Source: Piscinibacter sp. HJYY11 (GTDB lineage Bacteria; Pseudomonadota; Gammaproteobacteria; Burkholderiales; Burkholderiaceae_C). From it: DNA of 64,000 nt. Shown here piece by piece: positions 59,725-64,000 of this stretch. Both the position numbers and the translations under genes were made by a program. Where the stretch lies: NCBI RefSeq assembly GCF_016735515.1, contig NZ_JAERQZ010000001.1, forward strand, positions 4,638,746 to 4,702,745, written 5' to 3'. Below the pieces are notes generated by a model. The model worked only from the letters and a program-made list of their open reading frames with translations, was not told the DNA's origin and did no database searches. How positions within the stretch are numbered: the stretch's first letter is position 1; every line of letters starts with the position of its first letter.

Positions 59725-60582
59725 TCAGCGCGTGTCGTGGCGAAGCCACTCGCGGGGCGAGCGGCCGACCTTCTGCGTGAACACGCGCGACAGCGCCGAT
59801 GGGCTGCTGTAGCCCAGGTCTTCGGCGATGGCCTTGAGCGGTGAGCCCTGGCGCAGCCGCGTCTGCGCGATCGACAGCCGCCACTGCGCCAGGTACTCGG
59901 CCGGCCCTTCGCCCACGTGCGACTTGAAGGCGGCGGCAAATGCGCTGCGCGACATGCCCGCGCATTCGGCCATGCGCGGCAGCGTCCACGCATCGCCCGG
60001 TGCATCGTGCAGCGCGACCAGCGCCTTCGCCAGTTGCGGGTGCGACAAGCCGTTCAGGAGCCCGGCCGGCACGCCGCTCTCTTCAGGATGGTCGAGCAGC
60101 CAGCGCAAGAGTTGCAGCAGCAGCACCTCGAACAAGCGGTTGGCCAGCAGGCGGTGGCCGCAGCGCACCTGCTCGGTCTCGGCAAAGAGCAGGGTCAAGG
60201 TGTGCTCCAGCGTGGGCAGCTGCGCCAGGGGCAGCACCACGACGGGCGGCAGGGCACGCGCCAGGGGGTGCTCCTCGCCACCTTCGAACTCGACCGCGGC
60301 GCAGGTGAAGTCGCAGCCTTCGGCCGGTGCGTTGTGGAAGTCGTGCGCGAGCGGGCGTGGGTAGAAGAGCAGCGTGGGCTCGGTGATGCGCAGCTTCTTC
60401 GGTGCGCCACTGCGCGCGCGGTGGGTGAGCGTCATCTCGCCCTTGCGCATCACGTGCAGGAAGCCGCGCCCCGGTTCGGCGGCGTAGTGCGTCACGCCGC
60501 ACAGCGGCCCGTTGTGGAAGAGGTGGGCGCGCACGCGGAAGCGCTCCAGCAGTGACGACAGCCGATCGACGTTCTGGGTCAT
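59725..60582 (-). CDS. AraC family transcriptional regulator (cupin_6 type)
   Basis: 285 residues. A cupin-like N-terminal half (HYAAEPGRGFLHVMRKGEMTL, LLFYPRPLAHDFHNAP) is joined to an AraC HTH (LPRMAECAGMSRSAFAAAFKSHVGEGPAEYLAQWRLS, EDLGYSSPSALSRVFTQKVGRSPREWLR). It is divergent from an AhpD-like gene, a frequent pairing in which the regulator controls the oxidoreductase gene. The open frame upstream to 60849 is ignored. Confidence 0.9.
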   Translation of the reverse strand: MTQNVDRLSSLLERFRVRAHLFHNGPLCGVTHYAAEPGRGFLHVMRKGEMTLTHRARSGAPKKLRITEPTLLFYPRPLAHDFHNAPAEGCDFTCAAVEFEGGEEHPLARALPPVVVLPLAQLPTLEHTLTLLFAETEQVRCGHRLLANRLFEVLLLQLLRWLLDHPEESGVPAGLLNGLSHPQLAKALVALHDAPGDAWTLPRMAECAGMSRSAFAAAFKSHVGEGPAEYLAQWRLSIAQTRLRQGSPLKAIAEDLGYSSPSALSRVFTQKVGRSPREWLRHDTR

Positions 60583-60664
60583 GGCGATGGGGCTCGGGAT
60601 CTGGACGAATTGGTATGTCTTGTGGATGAAACAGCACCAATGGTACAGACCGGCCCGCCACACT

Positions 60665-60692
60665 GGTTGCACTGGAACTTGCCAGTGCAACC
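60665..60692. promoter_or_regulatory. 28-bp perfect inverted repeat before the AhpD-like gene
   Basis: GGTTGCACTGG and its exact complement flank a six-base AACTTG loop; it ends 17 bases before the ATG at 60710. Its place between divergent AraC and AhpD-like genes fits an operator, or an mRNA hairpin at the 5' end of the AhpD-like message. Confidence 0.6.
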
Positions 60693-60709
60693 CCGAAAGG
60701 ACACCCACC

Positions 60710-61255
60710 ATGCCCCGCGTCTCCCTGCTCGATGCCCACACTGCCTCGCCCGACAGCCAGGCCCTGCTCAGCCAGATCCATGGCGCCTTCGGTGCCACGC
60801 CGAACATGTTCAAGGCCGTGGCCCACTCGCCGGCGGCGCTGAAGAGCATGTGGGGCTCGTTCGCTGCCTTCGGTCAGGGCGTGCTCGAGCCCAGGCTCAC
60901 CGAGAAGATCGCGGTGGCCGTGGCGCAGCGCAATGCCTGCGAGTACTGCCTGGCCGCGCACGTGGCACTCGGCCGCAAGGCTGGCGCGAGCGCCGACGAG
61001 ATGGCCGCCGCGCAGATGGGTGAGGCCAGCGATGCGCGCACCGCGGCGGCCCTGCGCTTTGCGCTGAAGCTCGTCGACGCGCGCGGCCAGGTGAGCGATG
61101 CCGACGTGCAGGCCGTGCGGGCCGCCGGCTTCAACGACGCCGAGGTGGTCGAGATCCTCGGCCACGTGGCGCTCAACCTCTTCACGAACTACGTGAACGT
61201 GGCCTTTGCGGTGCCGGTCGACTTCCCCGCCGTGCCGCTGCGTCGTGCTGCCTGA
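60710..61255 (+). CDS. Carboxymuconolactone decarboxylase / AhpD-like protein
   Basis: 181 residues. AVAQRNACEYCLAAHVALGRKAG includes the CxxC plus histidine redox site of AhpD-like peroxidase/decarboxylase-fold proteins. The family start MFKAVAHSPAALKSMWGSF is also present. It likely reduces peroxides or a related electrophile; true carboxymuconolactone decarboxylation is unlikely because CxxCxxxH is intact. AAAGG lies seven bases before the ATG. Confidence 0.88.
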   Translation: MPRVSLLDAHTASPDSQALLSQIHGAFGATPNMFKAVAHSPAALKSMWGSFAAFGQGVLEPRLTEKIAVAVAQRNACEYCLAAHVALGRKAGASADEMAAAQMGEASDARTAAALRFALKLVDARGQVSDADVQAVRAAGFNDAEVVEILGHVALNLFTNYVNVAFAVPVDFPAVPLRRAA

Positions 61256-62344
61256 TCAGGCGCCGGGCGGCGACTGCCGCTCGACCCGCCAGTGCGAGCG
61301 CCGTGAGCGCAGCGTGTAGCGGCTGCGGTACTCCGACAGCGACATGCCCGTTTCGCGGTGGAAGAGCCGGCGGAACGAGGCGGTGTCGCTGTAGCCGCAG
61401 GCTTCGGCGATGCCGGGCACGCCATGCAGCGTCACCTCCAGCAGCATCTTGGCGCGCTCGATGCGCAGGTGGTGCAGGTAGTCGAGCGGCGTCATGCCGG
61501 TCACCTGCCGGAAGTGGCGCAGCAGGGTGCGCTCGCTCGTGGCGGCGGCGTCGGCGACCGGCGCCAGCCGGTAGGGCTTGTCGACATTGGCCTGCAGCCA
61601 TTGCATCGCGCGGTAGACCGGGCTGTCGGCCGTGCGGGTGATCCACTGGCTCTCGACCAGGTTCGGCGTGAGCTGCTGGCGCAGCGGCTGGTGCAGCAGC
61701 ACCTGCGAGCAGGCCTGCGCCAGGTCGGGGTCGTGCAGGTGGCCGAGCATGCGCAGCATGAATTCCGTCATCGATGCGGGTGCCACGCAGGTGAAGAGAC
61801 GCTCGGCACCGCCCATCTCTTCATTGGCGCCGAAGTCGCAGCGCGGGTAGCGGCGCGCCATCCAGCTCTGGTAGACCCAGGGCGCCGAGACACGGTGGCC
61901 GTCGAGCAGGCCGAGTTCGGCGAGCATGACCATGCCACTGCTGCAGGCCGCGACCCAGCCACCGGCCTGCGCGTGTCGCTCGACGAGGCGCAGCGCGGCG
62001 GTGGCGCGCGCCACGGTGTCGCCGAGCTGCGGTGCGTTGTCGGCCGCGATGGCCGGGATGAGCAACAGGCTCTGCTCGGGTGGACGGCTCGGTGCCCGGC
62101 GGCCGCTCGGGCTCCAGAACGCCGAGGGCATGGAACGGCCGTTGGCCGAGACGATCTGCCAGCTCAACTCGCGCGACGAGCCGGGCCGCTGCACGGCGGC
62201 GACCTGCGCCGCGGCGCGCAGCACGTCGAGCGCGGCGAAGAGCGTGCCCGGCAGGGCCTGCGGCAGCCACAGCAGACGCACGTGCAAGGGCGTGCGGCTG
62301 GCGGGTGCAGGAGCGGTGTCGGGCATGGCGTCAGGTGGGCGCAT
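61256..62344 (-). CDS. GlxA-like transcriptional regulator (DJ-1/PfpI plus AraC HTH)
   Basis: A 362-residue regulator. The N-terminal domain (VRLLWLPQALPGTLFAALDVLRAA, AACSSGMVMLAELGLLDGHR with the elbow cysteine) is DJ-1/PfpI-like. The C-terminal AraC HTH is clear (VADAAATSERTLLRHFRQVTGMTPLDYLHHLR and IAEACGYSDTASFRRLFHRETGMSLSEYR). Starts at 62344 or 62326. It is divergent from an M20 peptidase, with an inverted repeat in the gap, so it may control that gene. Confidence 0.9.
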   Translation of the reverse strand: MRPPDAMPDTAPAPASRTPLHVRLLWLPQALPGTLFAALDVLRAAAQVAAVQRPGSSRELSWQIVSANGRSMPSAFWSPSGRRAPSRPPEQSLLLIPAIAADNAPQLGDTVARATAALRLVERHAQAGGWVAACSSGMVMLAELGLLDGHRVSAPWVYQSWMARRYPRCDFGANEEMGGAERLFTCVAPASMTEFMLRMLGHLHDPDLAQACSQVLLHQPLRQQLTPNLVESQWITRTADSPVYRAMQWLQANVDKPYRLAPVADAAATSERTLLRHFRQVTGMTPLDYLHHLRIERAKMLLEVTLHGVPGIAEACGYSDTASFRRLFHRETGMSLSEYRSRYTLRSRRSHWRVERQSPPGA

Positions 62345-62363
62345 GGCGGAATCGGCAACTCAA

Positions 62364-62386
62364 ATGGCGATATTGACACGCGCCAT
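62364..62386. promoter_or_regulatory. Inverted repeat between GlxA-like and M20 peptidase genes
   Basis: ATGGCG-N11-CGCCAT lies in the 94-base divergent gap. Half-site spacing suits a dimer. TTGACA (62373-62378) lies inside it, but the TAGACT at 62403-62408 is 24 bases away, too far for a normal -10 pair. Confidence 0.4.
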
Positions 62387-62438
62387 CCTGCGCCGGCGCG
62401 CCTAGACTTTTTTCACGCTCACTTCTTCATGCAACGCC

Positions 62439-63695
62439 ATGCTTCGACACGCCCGCCTCCTTGCCCTGTGTGCTGCCCTCGCCGCATCCTTCACCGCCGT
62501 GGCCGCTCCCGATGCCCGGCTGCTGGCCGCCAGCCAGAAGGCCGAACCCGAGGTGATCGAGACCCTGCGCGAGCTGGTGCACATTGAGTCGGGCACGGCC
62601 AATGTCGAAGGCATCGCGAAGATCGCGGAGTATTGCGAAGGCCGCCTCAAGGCGCTGGGTGCGAAGACCGAGCGCATCAAGGCCACCAAGGGCCACGGCA
62701 GCATCGTGAAGGGCAGCTTCACCGGCACCGGCACGCAGCGCATCATGCTGATCGCGCACATGGACACGGTGTACCCGGCCAACACGCTCGCCACCCAGCC
62801 CTACAGGCGTGAGGGCAACAAGCTCTATGGCCCCGGCATCGCCGACGACAAGGGCGGCATCGCGGTCATCCTGCATTCGATCAAGCTGCTCAACGACGCG
62901 GGTTGGAAGAACTATGCGCAGCTCACCGTGCTGCTCAACCCGGATGAAGAAGGCGGCTCCGGCGGCTCGAGCGAGCTGATCGCCACGCTGGGCGGGGAGC
63001 ACGACGTGGTGCTGTCGTTCGAGCCGACCGCGGCGAAGGCGGTGGTGAAGACCGAAGGCGTGCTGCTCGGCACCTCGGGCATCGCGTTTGCGACGATGGA
63101 AGTGCAGGGCCGCTCGGCACACGCCGGCGCCGCGCCCGATCAGGGCCGCAACGCGCTCGTCGAGCTGTCGCACCAGATCCTGCAGACGAAAGACGTGGCC
63201 AAGGGCATCCCCGGCACGCAGCTCAACTGGACGACGTCGACCTCCGGCACGGTCGGCAACCAGATCCCCGAGAAGGCGAGCGCGCATGGCGACGTGCGCC
63301 TGCAGGTGAGCGATGGTGCCGAGAAGCTGCGCGCTGCGCTGCAGGAGAAGGTCGACAGCAACCGCCTGGTGCCCGACACCACCACCACGATCAAGATGCA
63401 GGTGAACCGACCGGCCTTCAACGCCGGTGACCGCGGGCGCGCGCTCGCCCTGCATGCGCAGAAGATCTACGCCGAGCTCGACGGCCGCCCGCTGCTGCTG
63501 GTGCCGATGACCGGCGGCGGCACCGACGCGGCCTTTGCCGCGCGCTCGGGCAAGGCGGTGGTGCTGGAAAGCCTGGGCCTCGCCGGCTTCGGCTACCACG
63601 CACGCGACGAGTACATCGAGATCGACTCGATCGTGCCGCGCCTGTACCTGGCCTCGCGCCTGATGATCGACCTGGGCGCCGGCGTCGCGAAGTGA
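62439..63695 (+). CDS. Secreted M20 family metallopeptidase (glutamate carboxypeptidase-like)
   Basis: 418 residues with a signal peptide (LLALCAALAASFTAVAA). The M20 zinc-site motifs occur in order: LIAHMDTVYP (His), YGPGIADDKGGI (Asp), LLNPDEEGGSGGSSELI (Glu pair), and GGGTDAAFAARSGK. The dimerisation domain lies between about residues 210 and 320 (VEVQGRSAHAGAAPDQGRNALVELS). This resembles carboxypeptidase G2-type enzymes that remove glutamate from folates or peptides. The substrate here is not known. Confidence 0.9.
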   Translation: MLRHARLLALCAALAASFTAVAAPDARLLAASQKAEPEVIETLRELVHIESGTANVEGIAKIAEYCEGRLKALGAKTERIKATKGHGSIVKGSFTGTGTQRIMLIAHMDTVYPANTLATQPYRREGNKLYGPGIADDKGGIAVILHSIKLLNDAGWKNYAQLTVLLNPDEEGGSGGSSELIATLGGEHDVVLSFEPTAAKAVVKTEGVLLGTSGIAFATMEVQGRSAHAGAAPDQGRNALVELSHQILQTKDVAKGIPGTQLNWTTSTSGTVGNQIPEKASAHGDVRLQVSDGAEKLRAALQEKVDSNRLVPDTTTTIKMQVNRPAFNAGDRGRALALHAQKIYAELDGRPLLLVPMTGGGTDAAFAARSGKAVVLESLGLAGFGYHARDEYIEIDSIVPRLYLASRLMIDLGAGVAK

Positions 63696-63713
63696 GGAGG
63701 CGCCAGGGCGCCG

Positions 63714-63995
63714 CTACTTGCGCGGCGTCTTGGCGTTGTCGGTCTTGCTGGGCCCGAAGAGCTCGTCGAAGAGGTCGTCGGGCACGGTGTTGGGGTTGTC
63801 GTCGATGTCCACGCCGTTCAGAAGATCGTAGGTCGAGCGCCGCCAGCCGCCGGGTGTGTCGTGCGGGTCGTCGGTGTGTTCTTCGGGCCTCGGTGGAGGT
63901 GGCAGGTTCGGGTCGACCCATTCGCCCAGCGGGGCGTGGTCAGAGATTCGCCAGACCAAGCGCTTGGTCTTGGCGGGGGCCTTGTGGCGGGCCAT
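63714..63995 (-). CDS. Small hypothetical protein
   Basis: 93 residues from the ATG at 63995: a basic start (MARHKAPAKTKRLVWRISD), Pro/Asp-rich middle (PNLPPPPRPEEHTDDPHDTPGGWRRSTYDLLNG) and an acidic end. No signal peptide or known domain. It resembles short conserved Burkholderiales proteins beginning with a similar segment. Convergent with the M20 gene, 18 bases apart. Confidence 0.65.
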   Translation of the reverse strand: MARHKAPAKTKRLVWRISDHAPLGEWVDPNLPPPPRPEEHTDDPHDTPGGWRRSTYDLLNGVDIDDNPNTVPDDLFDELFGPSKTDNAKTPRK

Positions 63996-64000
63996 TCGCA

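Noticed and set aside
61251..61260. Perfect 10-bp palindrome CCTGATCAGG at the convergent stops
   Set aside because: It is made by the two stop codons meeting (TGA and its opposite TCA) and is too short to be meaningful.
1..64000. CRISPR arrays, tRNA or rRNA genes, insertion sequences, attachment sites
   Set aside because: No regularly spaced direct repeats, tRNA cloverleaf-like sequence, transposase or integrase was seen by reading; short tRNA-like elements could still be missed without a covariance-model search.

Overview
The window is chromosomal DNA from a high-GC betaproteobacterium, most likely a Burkholderiales member of the Rubrivivax/Methylibium/Rhizobacter kind. The evidence is the strong G/C bias at third codon positions and several Burkholderiales-style neighbourhoods: ubiJ-ubiB, fmdB-DUF502-aspS-nudB, endonuclease/exonuclease/phosphatase-clsB, and an EpsL-type exopolysaccharide locus. 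I see no rRNA, tRNA, CRISPR array, insertion sequence or prophage. Gene density is very high and codon use looks even. I assigned all genes by reading the translations; no database search was possible.

Layout. 1-6.1 kb (minus strand): an exopolysaccharide operon made of a priming glycosyltransferase, an EpsL-like outer-membrane barrel, manC, fcl and gmd. It makes GDP-mannose and GDP-fucose and starts lipid-linked repeat-unit assembly; it runs off the left edge. 6.4-20.4 kb (plus): ubiJ-ubiB, a sodium:solute symporter, fmdB-DUF502-aspS, nudB, a phosphodiesterase-fold protein, clsB, a DNA exonuclease plus ATP-dependent ligase pair, glutathione reductase and a small zinc-ribbon membrane protein. 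20.4-26.2 kb: a LysR regulator, a small ORF, an asparaginase, two tandem EamA exporters, a DUF429 protein and a secreted GH10 xylanase.

26.3-32.2 kb (minus): a complete mshBACDOPQ-type pilin operon without its assembly machinery. 32.4-35.6 kb (plus): a GbsR/MarR regulator followed by a DUF393 thiol protein, an SDR-DoxX fusion and a cytoplasmic sulfite-oxidase-fold protein. Near-identical 20-bp palindromes precede both the regulator and the first structural gene; this is the best candidate for an undescribed small redox system here. 35.6-43.3 kb: a patatin lipoprotein, a Na+/H+ antiporter, a YkvA protein, a secreted nuclease, a MipA/OmpV porin, arginase, a LOG protein and a MoeB/ThiF enzyme. 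43.4-50.5 kb (minus): a CtpA-type protease with a clear terminator, a multi-sensor diguanylate cyclase and a DinG/XPD-type helicase, with small proteins between.

50.6-57.5 kb (plus): ccmABCD joined by a stop/start overlap to a TonB-dependent receptor, with no ccmE-I; then a histidine-rich small membrane protein and a second TonB-dependent receptor. 57.6-62.3 kb: a set of DJ-1/PfpI and AraC proteins (a secreted DJ-1 protein divergent from a GlxA regulator, an AraC regulator divergent from an AhpD-like protein, and another GlxA-like regulator). 62.4-64 kb: a secreted M20 peptidase and a small hypothetical gene. Many neighbours overlap by ATGA or GTGA, which suggests translational coupling within the operons.
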